A stretch of 64,000 bases of DNA. Source: Aquarana catesbeiana (taxonomy: Eukaryota; Chordata; Amphibia; Anura; Ranidae). The notes below the pieces were generated by a model. That model worked only from the letters and a program-made list of their open reading frames with translations. It searched no databases and had not been told where the DNA came from. The position numbers and the translations under genes were made by a program. The DNA is taken from the NCBI RefSeq assembly GCF_042186555.1, contig NC_133328.1, positions 336,158,539-336,222,538 on the forward strand. The letters run 5' to 3'. The stretch's first letter is position 1, and each line of letters opens with the position of its first letter. Positions 42,002-53,364 of this stretch are shown here, piece by piece.

Positions 42002-42811
42002 CAAGTGTGTGCCACATGGTTTACAAGAAGAGGTATAATATCATTAATGGGTACCATCATCCTGCTCTGTGGCTGGTTCTTCTCCTTTTTTCTTTTTCTC
42101 TATTTCTGTCCCCTCCTTTCTTATTATATTTTTTTCTCCCTATTATCACACCATCTCCAGTGATCTACTAATTTCCTTTTCCTTTTCCTTCCCATCTGCC
42201 AACTTGACACTCCCGGGTGGTTTCTCAAGTAGAACACACACCGTATTAAATTCTAAATTACATTTTTTCATAATAGTATCACCCTAATTTGCCTCCCTGG
42301 CTCGCCCCCGGGGGAACGCCTTTTGAGGGCGTCTCACAGTATCGCTCCAAAAACCCTTGTGGTTATAGGTTGGTGAGTGCAACTTTTAAACTTCAAATAT
42401 GTTCTCCAACATTAATTGTGTGTTTCTCATGACATTTGTCCATTTTTTTTCTGTTATGTTGATACTGTATTGTTCTCTTCATCTTTGTAGATTATATACT
42501 ATCAGACGCCTCCTGAAGAAGCGGCTGTGACCGCGAAACTGTAGAGGTCACGTCTGCAAGTATTATATTATACAACCTTTGTTCATGCATCTGTGTGGGC
42601 ATTAGTCCTACTAATTAAGTGTCAACAATGCTGTAACAATCACTGTATTTTGTGTATGTTAAATCATGACAATGTATATGATGTGTCCCTTGTAGGACTT
42701 TTTATTGCTATTTCAAATAAAACTTTTTTACTTTTTAACAAAGTCTTTCTACATCCCTCTTGGTACCGCAATAGTCCCAATCTTTCTGAAAGAGACAGGA
42801 CCTAGTTGGAG
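42002..42811 (+). mobile_element. Penelope-like insert in the LINE-2 endonuclease
   Basis: A perfect 14-bp duplication gggttctgccttgt flanks it (41988-42001 and 42812-42825), and both LINE reading frames meet at this site. The interior holds a hammerhead-like motif, an AATAAA at about 42717, and inverted GGCGTT/GCC-type sequences near 42310-42335. No coding sequence. The CTGAAGAAG core and its setting suggest a Penelope-type terminal repeat; the class is inferred, while the insertion is directly seen. Confidence 0.8.
42503..42556 (+). ncRNA. Hammerhead-ribozyme-like motif (type I arrangement)
   Basis: In order: cagacg (42503-42508), CTGAAGA core (42513-42519), helix II gcgg/ccgc (42521-42524, 42531-42534) around a 6-base loop, GAAA (42535-42538), a short helix III (CT..GG) and GGTC as the cleavage triplet region ending at 42549, then cgtctg (42551-42556), complementary to cagacg as helix I. 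The departures are an extra A after the core, a four-against-one internal loop in helix I and a very short helix III, so self-cleavage may be weak or lost. Confidence 0.5.
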
Positions 42812-42825
42812 GGGTTCTGCCTTGT

Positions 42826-43306
42826 GTTGATTTATCTAGAATGTGATCCAAGGCAATGTTGGAATTGCCTCCCATGATCACTTTGCCCTCAGGTGGGGGG
42901 AGAGGAAGGTTAGCATGGAGGAGAAAAAGGAAGCTTGGCCTTTGTTTGGGGCATAATAGGAGATGATGGAGAATAATGTGCCATTTATGTGGCCTTTGAC
43001 CAATATGTACCAACCTTCACTAGCCTTGATGGTATGGGAGAGAGTGAATGGGGTGTGTTTGGATATGAGGATGGCAACCCCTCTCTTTTTCATGTCTGCA
43101 TTAGCAAGGAAAAAGGTAGGGTAGTTTTGGTGTAGAAAAGTGGGATTAAAGCTCTTCGGGAAGTGGGTTTCCTGAACTAGAACAATGTCTAGTCCCCTAG
43201 AGTGGTAGTTGTGGAAGGCCTTACGTCTTTTAATTGGGGAGTTCAGACCTAGTGTGTTATGGGAAGCTATCTTTAGGAGCGCCTGATTGGGGGTAGTGTC
43301 AGCCAT
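42826..43306 (-). pseudogene. LINE-2 ORF2 start, first half of endonuclease
   Basis: It starts MADTTPNQALLKIASHNTLG, then LDIVLVQETHF with the metal-binding Glu (QETH), and SIISYYAPNKGQA. A frameshift near 42880-42900 leads to LPPPEGKVIMGGNSNIAL, where the family has GGDxN, so a catalytic-site Asp has become Asn. It then reaches the insertion at QGRT. Confidence 0.86.
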
Positions 43307-44251
43307 AGATGTGGAGGGATGAAAGTGAATGAATGCATAGATTTCTTACCCGAGCCGTTCGAGTCCATGAACCTGATTGGTGAGGTTGAAGCGAGCCCAG
43401 GATCCGAGTGGAATTAATTCGGCTAGCTCTCCTTGAAGGCACAGAAACAAGAGCAGAGAAAGTGAGGAAAGACCAGAAAAGGAAAAGAGCTAAGAAGAGA
43501 TTAAGAGAAGATAAGTATATGAAATATCCTGGACTCTCTGTAAGCAGCGTTGGGTAACCAAGGCCTGCTCCGATGCCTAAAAATTGTAGGGATTGGTTTA
43601 AGGGCAACCCTAAAAAGGGATGCATTCCTGGTATCACCAGGGGAGGAAAACTCCTCGAAGTCACAGCAGGAGGAGTGGCAAGCAGCCCCGCTCCGGCCGC
43701 AGGGCTCCCTGAAAAACATAAACAAGAGAGGACCCCAGGAAAGGATCAACAAATGTTATGCAGGAGATGTAAACCTACTAAACATGTAAACATATATCTC
43801 ATGAGCTGAGACTAAAGATCAAACATGTAAATTTAGCCTTAGGGAAACAATGACAGGGAGGGTAAGGGGAGGTGGGGGTAGGGGAGAGGAGCGGGGAGGG
43901 CTGGGGGGTAGGGGAGAGGAGGGGGGGAGGGCTGGGGGGTAGGTAAATTTATACTAGTCCTTTAAACCTTAGTCCTTGGCTTAAATGAGTAACTGCTGTC
44001 TTCAAAGAAAGGAGAGTAAAATAGACGTATGGACCCTGGGAGAAAAAAAAGGGGGAGGTTTAAAAAGAGGGGGGAAAAATTAGGGGTGGGGTGGGGGGGA
44101 GTAGATGGGGGTATAGCTGTGAAGGGAGAACAAGTCCGGCACATCCAGCAAAGGACTATGTGGGTGTAGGAGTAGCCAACACACCATCAGGGATTACGAC
44201 TACGTTGGGAAGATTGGGATTAAACCCCTAGGGGCCAGTCAGCTTGAGCGT
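43307..44251 (-). other. LINE-2 spacer between ORF1 and ORF2
   Basis: About 945 bases with no recognisable domain. G-rich runs on the plus strand at 43858-43945 and 44050-44115 would be C-rich in the LINE RNA. Open frames here are unsupported. Confidence 0.55.
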
Positions 44252-45325
44252 TCATCTTGGAGGAATAGAGTCACGTTGTCTCTTCGGCTGCTGTTTAACC
44301 CATAGTGGAGTAAGAGGGCTGTTCGTTGGAGGCCTCTTGGAGGATCCTGGGCGATTCTCCGTCTGGTGAGAGGGTAGTTCCTGCGAGATGAACTCGAGTT
44401 GGAGAAGGAGACGTTCGCCGTTTTGGAAGTTTGTGAAGCTGTAGGGTTTTTCCTTGTAGTGAAATTGCAGGCGGAAGGGGAAGGCCCATCTATACTTTAT
44501 CATCTTCTGGGAGAGGATGTCAAGGAGAGGTTTGAGGGATCTCCTTCTTTGAATTGTGGTGGGGGAAATATCTGCAAAAATTTGGATTTTATGGCCATTT
44601 ATGTTGAGATTGTCCCGGTTACGAGATCTCTTCATGACTTCCTCCTTCACTCCGTAGAAATGGGGTTTTACCACAATATCCATGGGGAGTCCATCTTGGC
44701 GGGGGGGTTGAAAAGCTCTGTGGGCCCTATCCAGTTCGAGTCTGTGGTCTGGGATATCTGGGATGATATCTTTAATAAATGATTTGACGGTGCCATGAAT
44801 GTCACTGGTAGATTCGGGTATTCCTTGGATGCGAAAATTGTAACGTCTGCTTCTATTCTCTAAATCTTCAATTTTAGAGAGAGCGGTTTCAAGTTGATCC
44901 TGCAGTGTCTGGATGCATGTAGTGTTCTGATTCGTGCGTGCCACAGAGTCGTCTACGGCTTGTTCAATTGCATCAATTCTGGCCCCTAGGCTCTGTAAGT
45001 CTGCTTTAATTGAGGATGTTATCTGCAATGTGTTTTGTGCCAGTCCAGCAGCCAGCATGTCCGAGAAGCAGTTCAATAGTTGAGCCATTTCAGGGGGTTG
45101 ATTGTTTGGCATGGGAGAGGTCCGCAGAGAATCAGCCAGGCTACTAGGGGTATTAATCAGAGGAGAGTGAGAGAAGCCTGCTAGTGATCTGCCCAGGAGT
45201 GACTCAGTGGATGCTGGGGAAGCCAGAAAAGCCTGATTGTTACTCACAGAGGTGGAAGCAGGAGGAGGGTCTGCTATGCTGTGCTGGTTCCCTGTGTCAC
45301 CACATGGATGAGCTGCGGCCGCCAT
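44252..45325 (-). CDS. LINE-2 ORF1 protein, intact frame
   Basis: 357 residues. ORF1p binds LINE RNA as a trimer and acts as a nucleic acid chaperone. The N-terminal 90 residues are low complexity (Ser/Pro/Asn). A heptad-like coiled coil spans about 95-165 (SSIKADLQSLGARIDAIEQA; LEDLENRS-like IEDLENRSRR). An RRM-like region follows with YNFRIQGIPES and LELDRAHRAF. The C-terminal domain includes MKRSRNRDNLNINGHKIQIF and ADISPTTIQRRRSLKPLL. Length and order match L1-type ORF1. The start is the first ATG in a good frame, 225 bases from the element's 5' end. Confidence 0.92.
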   Translation of the reverse strand: MAAAAHPCGDTGNQHSIADPPPASTSVSNNQAFLASPASTESLLGRSLAGFSHSPLINTPSSLADSLRTSPMPNNQPPEMAQLLNCFSDMLAAGLAQNTLQITSSIKADLQSLGARIDAIEQAVDDSVARTNQNTTCIQTLQDQLETALSKIEDLENRSRRYNFRIQGIPESTSDIHGTVKSFIKDIIPDIPDHRLELDRAHRAFQPPRQDGLPMDIVVKPHFYGVKEEVMKRSRNRDNLNINGHKIQIFADISPTTIQRRRSLKPLLDILSQKMIKYRWAFPFRLQFHYKEKPYSFTNFQNGERLLLQLEFISQELPSHQTENRPGSSKRPPTNSPLTPLWVKQQPKRQRDSIPPR

Positions 45326-45550
45326 CTTGGGAGGATCAGGGGTGTTCAGGCTGAAGTGGAGCTGACGATTGATGTCTTTCTTTGGGTGTATCCCCGTTAT
45401 CCAGGCAGATGCCCAGTACTATCTGGAGGTCTTGGGGGTTAAACCGAGGGGTCCTGCTGATTGTGGCTGGTGTACGGAGCTCTGGAGGGCCGGAGCGGTG
45501 CAGAGCTCCCGGCTAGCGTGGCGATCTGGAAGTCCTGCGCATGCACACTC
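45326..45550 (-). promoter_or_regulatory. LINE-2 5' UTR / internal promoter region
   Basis: GC-rich region between the target duplication and the ORF1 start. L1-type elements carry an internal promoter here; no specific motif is claimed. Confidence 0.45.
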
Positions 45551-45948
45551 GTTTTTTGAGATTCTTTTATGAGTTCTTTTAGATGTATGTTTTTACATTG
45601 TATTATTATAAGTGTTTTTTTAATAATTTTGGATGGCATCGGAAGACTCATTTTTTTAAACTAAATAATGTTTTTAAAAACAATGAAATTGGAACCTTTA
45701 TGTTTATTTTTGTTGGTTTGTTGACCATCCAGCAGGAGGCAGTTGTCCGGTTCCCATTGGAGTGTTCTAGGCAGTTACCGCCTGCATTGAACGTTTGTTA
45801 TTTGTAGAACAGGTTCTTTAAAACATTGACTGTGGTCTGAGGCATCAGCACTGACCAGCTGTCATATTCATTATCTATTTAATGAGCCACGAGTATCACA
45901 GCTTGCAGTTGTTTGACGGTTGGCATGACAACCATGTACTTTAAATAA

Positions 45949-46540
45949 GACGTGAGGTGACGTCTTGGCCCCGCCCCGCTGAGGAAGTTCATTCAAATGT
46001 AACGCATACGGGGGAGGAGCCACGTTTGGGGGACATCACCCGCTGCCATCCACACGATACTTGTAAACAGTGTTTGTACGTAGAGCCTGTACTTTATCTG
46101 TACCATGTGAGTAGCCCGTTTTTGGGCTTTTAATAAATGTAATTGTCATGATTGCGCAGTGAGCACTTAGATCCTTCCATCTTTTTTCATGCATGTCTGG
46201 AAATCGTTATCTGATGTGAAAACCCTGGAGGAATTGTCCCTTTTGATTTACCAGCTACCTACCTTGTTGTGTGGGATCTGCTTGCATTGACTGCCTGTTA
46301 GTTCAGGAGTCCATGCAGTGAGGTGAGAGTAGATATACTACCAGAGGTGGAGGGTCTGTCACCATTTACTCATTGTTTATTCTGACTCTCACTGGTGGAG
46401 CCCTTTTTTTGCTGAGACTTGTAGTCCACCAGCTTTAATAAGGACTTTTTTTCTGGACTTTATGCCATATTTATTCATCTTTACATATTATTCATTTGTG
46501 TTTTTTTTTATTATGTATTGAGCTGCACCTCCTACTATAT
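45949..46540 (+). mobile_element. Penelope-like repeat, right arm
   Basis: It is the inverse of 37501-38093. It contains GCTGAGGAAGTTCATTC, a CTGARGAAG core like that at 42513 but with a decayed GAAA box (gtaacgcatacg). The 45564-45948 stretch before it has no recognised content and belonged to the same locus before LINE-2 inserted. Confidence 0.6.
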
Positions 46541-46752
46541 ACAATGTTAACACACTACCCACATACAGTGTAAGAAAGTATCAAATGAGCTACACAGTTT
46601 TGTGTCATCATGACAATAACAACCATAACACTCTCACATTAATAGATGAAATATACAGTTAGACTTCTTAACAAAGTTTCAGTCAGTGGCACTGCACTTC
46701 TTTTCCTTGCCTTCTTTTGCTTGTTGGCAGCTATTACTTGTAGCAATATTAA

Positions 46753-48422
46753 CCACTTCACATCCTGCATATAGTCATATGACTTCCGCAGGAGGGATCT
46801 CCCATCCTGGGCGGGCATCATATGATGTCTTGGGCTTCCCGGCCATCTGGGGGACACCCCGCCATGTCACTCGGGACCCGATGCGCGTGCCCAGCATCCG
46901 CAATATTCGTTAACCGAGCAGGACCGTGGATCTGTGTGTTTACACATCCTGTCAGGTGAGAGGAGACCGATCATGTGTTCCCAGTAAAGAGGAACACTGA
47001 TCGGTCTCCTCCACTTGTGAGTCCCCGCCGCCTACAGTTGGAATCACTCCCTAGGACACACAGTTAACCCTTTGATCGCCCCCTAGTGTTAACCCCTTCC
47101 CTGCCATGGATATTTGTACAGTAATCATTGCATTTGTATAGCACTGATCGCTGTATAAATGCCAATGGTCCCAAAATGTGTCAAAAGTGTCAGATCTGTC
47201 CGCTGCAATGTCAGAGTCACAATAAAAATCGCAGATTGCCGCCATTACTAGTAAAAAAAAAAAATAAATAAAAAAAATGCCATAAAAAATATCCCCTATT
47301 TCGTAGATGCTATAACCTTTGTGCAAACCAATAAATATACACTTATTGCGATTTTTTTACCAAAAATATTAGAAGCATACATATCGGCCTAAACTGAGGA
47401 AAAATTACTACTTCCCACCCGGCCACTGCACATAAATGGCCGGGTGGTCCATTCCTCGTTCTGAGTGGACGTTCAGGAACGTCCCTCAGAATGAGTGTTT
47501 GCAGTGTGGCCACGATCACAGGATCCAGCTGAGCAGAGATCAGGATATGGGCACTGTGATTGGCCCTCCTGATCACCTAACGGCTGTGTCCAGCTCAGTG
47601 AGTGCTCAGTGCTGGGGGGGGAAAGAGGGGGAACGTGCAGATCTGTGACTGCTCTCTGTGTGAGGATGATTTTACACAGAGAGCTGTTACAGATCACCAT
47701 ACAAAAGTACACCAAGCACCACTGATATACCCCTGTCCCTATACACATTTATTGTCCCAATAAAAAAATATGTCTGTCCCCCATCACTGCCAACACCAAA
47801 TAAACACTGATTTTGGTTATTTTTACCAAAGAAATGTAGCAGCATCATTTTTGGTCAAAATTCATCAAGAGAAATTACTTATTTGCAAAATTGTATAACA
47901 GAAACTAAGAAAAATGCATTTTTTTGGAAAATTTTAGTTCTTTTTTTATTTGTAGCATAAAAAATAAAAACTCCAGCTGTGATTAAATAACACCATAAAA
48001 AGCTCTATTTGTGTGAAAAAAATGATAAAAATGTCATTTTAGTACAGTGTGACATGACCGCGCAATTGTCATTCAAAGTGTGACAGCGCTGAAAGCTGAA
48101 AATTGGTCTGGGAAGGAAGGGGGTGAAAGTGCCCAGTATTGAAGTGGTTAAAAATTGGGGTATTTATTAGAGCAAAAAGTAAAAAATATTGTGTTTTTTT
48201 TTAAACTTGTTGCTCTTCTTTTGTTTATAGCGCAAAAAATAAAAACCGCAGACGTGATCAAATTCCCCAAAATAAAGCCCTATTTGTGGGGAAAAAATTA
48301 TAAAAATTTAATTTTGGTACAGTGTTGCATGACCGCGCAATTGTCATTCAAAGTGCAACAGCGCTGAAAACTGAAAATTGGCTTGGGCAGGAAAGGGGTG
48401 AAAATGCCCTGTATTGAAGTGG
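46753..48422. mobile_element. TTAA-flanked piggyBac-type element (outer)
   Basis: TTAA at 46749-46752 and 48423-48426, ends CCACTTCACATCC and (inverse) CCACTTCAATACAGG. It shares the cgcaaaaaataaaaaccgca block with 8266-9235 and 51005-56137. An inner copy interrupts it at about 47409-48147. Confidence 0.8.
47409..48147. mobile_element. piggyBac-type element nested in the outer one
   Basis: The left end is degraded (TTACTACTTCCCACCCGG for TTAACCACTTCCC); the right end ...GAAGTGG is followed by TTAA at 48148. The outer element resumes with aaattggggtatttatta, matching the uninterrupted copy at 8510-8560 in inverse orientation. Confidence 0.72.
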
Positions 48423-48426
48423 TTAA

Positions 48427-48950
48427 ACAAAGGCAAAAATTTCCAAAAAACAAGCCTCATTTTGCCCTTTCAATGTCACACCTCTTGTTGAGTCCCTGTC
48501 ACAACTCTTGGGGTGTTCTCCCATGGTAACACTACCTCTAAGTTGTGGGTGTCTCTCCGTATTGATGCAAAAGAAAAGATACAAAACGGGCTACTTTGTA
48601 TAGCATTTTTTGATGTAACAATAAAATGTACTTCACAACAATGGATGAAGTCACATCTATAAACACATCTTGTAGGTATAGCTCATCAATACAATGAAAC
48701 ATATTGAGCTACCAGCTAGAAACTGGAAATGAATTCATCAAAAATAGCTTTTAGCCTGCAGGTGCTAATGTAGTCTGAAGATGGCAAAAAAATATTTATT
48801 TGGGCTCATAACAACATATACCAATGGACACAGTTTGGGGAAACAGAGCAAGTAAAGTAGATGCTTTTTGTTGGTAACTTTGGAGGGAGCTCAGACTAGA
48901 CTGAAATAATGCCCTTGGAGATTCTATTTTATTTGAAACCACAGCAATAA
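48427..48950. other. No feature recognised
   Basis: No element ends, no domain. The minus frame reaching 49047 is not supported. Confidence 0.5.
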
Positions 48951-49865
48951 TTAACCGCTTTAGGACTGTTCTGACAGAGGAAAGGGATGGATTTTGTGTT
49001 CCTCTAAAGCAGGGAATAAAATCCATCACGTCCCCTAGTAAAAGCACCTAACATAGTATAAAAAAACACTGATCATCCTAGATGTTTAACCCCTTCCCAG
49101 ACAGTGTCATTAGTACAGTGACAGTGCATATTTTTAGCAGTGATCACTGTATTAGTGAAATTGGCTCCCACAAAGTGTCAAAAGTGTCAGTTAGTGTCCC
49201 ATTGTTCACCACAACATTGCAGCCACGCTATAAGTAGCTGATTGCTGTCATTACTAGTATAGAAAAAATAAGTAAATAAAAATTCCATAAATATATACCA
49301 TAGTTTGTAGACGCTAAAAGAGTTACGTAAACCAACCAATATACACTTATTGTTTTTTTTTTTTTTTTACCAAACACATGTAGCAGAATACATATTGGCC
49401 TAAATTTATGAAGAAATTAGATTATTTTATTAGATATGTTTTATAGCAGAAAGTAAAGAATATATACAGTGGCGACGGAAAGTATTCAGACCCCCTTAAA
49501 TTTTTCAATCTTTGTTATATTGCAGCCATCTGATAAAATCATTTAAGTTCATTTTTTTTCCTCGTTAATGTACACACAGCACCCCATATTAACAGAAAAA
49601 CACAGAATTGTTGACATTTTTGCAGATTTATTAAAAAAGAAAAACTGAAATATCACATGGTCCTAAGTATTCAGACCCTTTGCTGTGCACTCATATATTT
49701 AACTCAGGTGCTGTCCATTTCTTCTGATCATCCTTGAGATGGTTCTACACCTTCATTTGAGTCCAGCTGTGTTTGATTATACTGATTGGACTTGATTAGG
49801 AAAGCCACACACCTGTCTATATAAGACCTTACAGCTCACAGTGCATGTCAGAGCAAACAAGAATC

Positions 49866-50884
49866 ATGAGGTCAAAGGAACTGCCTGAAGAGCTCAGAGA
49901 CAGAATTGTGCCAAGACACAGATCTGGCCAAGGTTACAAAAACATTTCTGCTGCACTTAAGGTTCCTAAGAGCAGTGGCCTCCATAATCCTTAAATGTAA
50001 GACGTTTGGGACAACCAAAACCCTTCCTAGAGCTGGCCATATGGCCAAACTGAGCTATCAGGGGAGAAGAGCCTTGGTGAGAGAGGTAAAGAAGAACCCA
50101 AAGATCATTGTGGCTGAGCTCCAGAGATGCAGTCGGGAGATGGGAGAAAGTTGTAGATAGTCAACCATCACTGCAGCCCTCCTCCAGTCGGGGATTTATG
50201 GCAGAGTGGCCCGATGGAAGCCTCTCCTCAGTGCAAGACGCATGAAAGCCCGCATGGAGTTTGCTAAAAAACACCTGAAGGACTCCAAGATGGTGAGAAA
50301 TAAGATTCTCTGGTCTGATGAAACCAAGATAGAACTTTTTGGCCTTAATTCTAAGCGGTATGTGTGGAGAAAACCAGGCACTGCTCATCACCTGTCCAAT
50401 ACAGTCCCAACAGTGAAGCATGGTGGTGGTGGCAGCATCATGCTGTGGGGGTGTTTTTCAGCTGCAGGGATAGGATGACTGGTTACAATCAAGGGAAAAA
50501 TGAATGCGGCCAAGTACAGGGATATCCTGGACGAAAACCTTCTCCAGAGTGCTCAGGACCTCCGACTGGGCAGAAGGTTTACCTTCCAAAAAGACAATGA
50601 CCCTAAGCACACAGCTAAAATAATGAAGGAGTGGCTTCACAACAACTCTGACTGTTCTTGAATGGCCCAGCCAGAGCCCTGACTTAAACCCAATTGAGCA
50701 TCTCTGGAGAGACCTAAAAATGGCTGTCCACCAACGTTTACCATTCAACCTGACAGAACTGGAGAGGATCTGTAGGGAGGAATGGCACAGGATCCCCAAA
50801 TCCAGGTGTGAAAAACTTGTTGCATTTTTCCCAAAAAGGCTCATGGCTCTATTAGATCAAAAGGGTACTTCTGCTAAATACTGA
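49866..50884 (+). pseudogene. Tc1-like transposase (frameshifted, triad visible)
   Basis: It begins MRSKELPEELRDRIVPRHRS (helix-turn-helix), with later pieces in other frames: SYQGRRALVREVKKNPKIIV, then ILWSDETKIELFG with the first Asp, GGSIMLWGCFSAAG ending in a TGA at about 50476, FTFQKDNDPKHTAK with the second Asp, and after another frameshift WPSQSPDLNPIEHLW with the Glu. The end KGTSAKY-stop is at 50884. All three catalytic residues are still encoded, but at least three frameshifts and a stop separate them. Confidence 0.92.
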
Positions 50885-51884
50885 GCAAAGGGTCTGAATA
50901 CTTAGGACCATGTGATATTTCAGTTTTTCTTTTTTAATAAATCTGAAAAAAATATCAACAATTCTGTGTTTTTCTGTCAATATGGAGTGTTGTGTGTACA
51001 TTAACCACTTAAGGACCGCCTCACGCCGATGTACGTCGGCAAGGCGGCACGGGCAGGCAAAATCACGTACATGTACGTGATTTGCCTACCGCGGGTGGGG
51101 GGTCCGATCGGACCCCCCCCCGGTGCCCGAGGCGGTCCCGTTTTGTTCCCCGGCGATCGGAGGTGAGGGGGAGGCCATCCGTTCGTGGCCCCCCCCTCGC
51201 GATCGCCGCCGGCCAATGGGAACATTCCTTTGCTGCTGTATGCTAAACAGCAGCAAAGGAAATGATGTCATCTCCCCTCGGCTCGGTAGTTTCCGCTCCA
51301 GCGCCGAGGGGAGAAGACATCACTGTGAGTGCACAACACACACACACACAGTAGAACATGCCAGGCATACAAAACACCCCGATCCCCCCCCGATCGCCCC
51401 CCGATCCCCCCCCAATCACCCCCCCCGTCACAAACTGACACCAAGCAGGTTTTTTTTTTTTTTTTTTTTACTGATTACTGCATGGTGCCAGTTTGTGACA
51501 GTTACAGTGTTAGCACAGTTACTGTTACCCCCCTGTAGGTCTAGGGTACCCCCCTAACCCCCCCTAATAAAGTTTTAACCCCTTGATCACCCCCTGTCAC
51601 CAGCGATGATTTTTCTGATCGCTGTATTAGTGTCGCTGGTGACGCTAGTTAGTGAGGTAAATATTTAGGTTCGCCGTCAGCGTTTTATAGTGTCAGGGAC
51701 CCCCATATACTATCTAATAAATGTTTTAACCCCTTGATTGCCCCCTAGTTAACCCTTTCACCACTGATCACCGTATAACCGTTACGGTTGGCGCTGGTTA
51801 GTTCGTTTATTTTTTATAGTGTCAGGGCACCCGCTGTTTATTACCGAATAAAGGTTTAGCCCCCTAATCGCCCGGCGGTGATAT

Positions 51885-53300
51885 GCGTCGCCCCAGGCAG
51901 CGTCAGATTAGCGCCAGTACCGCTAACACCCACGCACGCAGCATACGCCTCCCTTAGTGGTATAGTATCTGAACGGATCAATATCTGATGTGATCAGATC
52001 TATACTAGTGTCCCCAGCAGTTTAGGGTTCCCAAAAATGCAGTGTTAGCGGGATCAGCCCAGATACCTGCTAGCACCTGCGTTTTGCCCCTCCGCCCAGC
52101 CCACCCAAGTGCAGTATCGATCGATCACTGACACTTACAAAACACTAAACGCATAACTGCAGCGTTCGCAGAGTCAGGCCTGATCCCTGCGATCGCTAAC
52201 AGTTTTTTTGGTAGCATTTTGGTGAACTGGCAAGCACCTGCCCCAGGCAGCGTCAGGTTAGCGCCAGTACCGCTAACACCCACGCACGCACCGTACACCT
52301 CCCTTAGTGGTATAGTATCTGAACGGATCAATATCTGATCCGATCAGATCTATACTAGCGTCCCCAGCAGTTTAGGGTTCCCAAAAACGCAGTGTTAGCG
52401 GGATCAGCCCAGATACCTGCTAGCACCTGCGTTTTGCCCCTCCGCCCGGCCTGGCCCACCCAAGTGCAGTATCGATCGATCACTGTCCCTTACAAAACTC
52501 TAAACGCATAACTGCAGCGTTTGCAGAGTCAGGCCTGATCCCTGCGATCGCTAACAGTTTTTTTGGTAGTATTTTGGTGAACTGGCAAGCACCGGCCCCA
52601 GGCAGTGTCAAGTTAGCGCCAGTACCGCTAACACCCACGCACGCAGCATACACCTCCCTTAGTGGTACAGTATCTGAACGGATCAATATCTGATCCGATC
52701 AGATCTATACTAGCGTCCCCAGCAGTTTAGGGTTCCCAAAAACGCAGTGTTAGCGGGATCAGCCCAGATACCTGCTAGCACCTGCGTTTTGCCCCTCCGC
52801 CCGGCCCGGCCCACCCAAGTGCAGTATCGATCGATCACTGTCCCTTACAAAACTCTAAACGCATAACTGCAGCGTTTGCAGAGTCAGGCCTGATCCCTGC
52901 GATCGCTAACAGTTTTTTTGGTAGTATTTTGGTGAACTGGCAAGCACCGGCCCCAGGCAGCGTCAAGTTAGCGCCAGTACCGCTAACACCCACGCACGCA
53001 GCATACACCTCCCTTAGTGGTACAGTATCTGAACGGATCAATATCTGATCCGATCAGATCTATACTAGCGTCCCCAGCAGTTTAGGGTTCCCAAAAACGC
53101 AGTGTTAGCGGGATCAGCCCAGATACCTGCTAGCAACTGCATTTTGCCCCTCCGCCCGGCCCAGCCCAGCCCATCCAAGTGCAGTATCGATCGATCACTG
53201 TCACTTACAAAACACTTAACGCATAACTGCAGCGGTCGCAGAGTCAGGCCTGATCCCTGCGATCGCTAACAGTTTTTTGGTAGCTTTTTATTGAACTGGC
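51885..53300 (+). repeat. 355-bp tandem repeat array
   Basis: About four units, recognised by gccccaggcagcgtca at 51890, 52241, 52595 and 52950 and by the tctgatcYgatcagatctat palindrome in each. The middle units are nearly identical. A 68-codon minus frame recurs at 52125, 52480 and 52835 only because the unit repeats. Confidence 0.93.
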
Positions 53301-53364
53301 AAGCGCCAGTGGCCTAGTACACCCCGGTCGTAGTCAAACCAGCACTGCAGTAACACTTGGTGAC

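Larger units (their letters stand above)
38159..45550 (-). mobile_element. L1/Tx1-like LINE (LINE-2), apparently full length
   Basis: A perfect 13-bp duplication gttttttgagatt flanks the element at 38146-38158 and 45551-45563, with the poly-T (poly-A of the transcript) at the left. It contains a 5' UTR, ORF1 (44252-45325), a spacer, and ORF2 with endonuclease and RT. One 810-bp insertion (42002-42811) and a few frameshifts interrupt ORF2. It was inserted between the arms of the Penelope-like inverted repeat. Confidence 0.93.

Noticed and set aside
37501..46540. Reading the inverted arms as terminal repeats of one 9-kb DNA transposon
   Set aside because: LINE-2 has its own perfect target duplication and poly-A end between the arms, so it is a later insertion rather than the body of such an element.
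52125..53041. Three copies of a 68-residue minus-strand frame
   Set aside because: They recur exactly with the 355-bp repeat unit and have no domain; they are shadows of a non-coding array.
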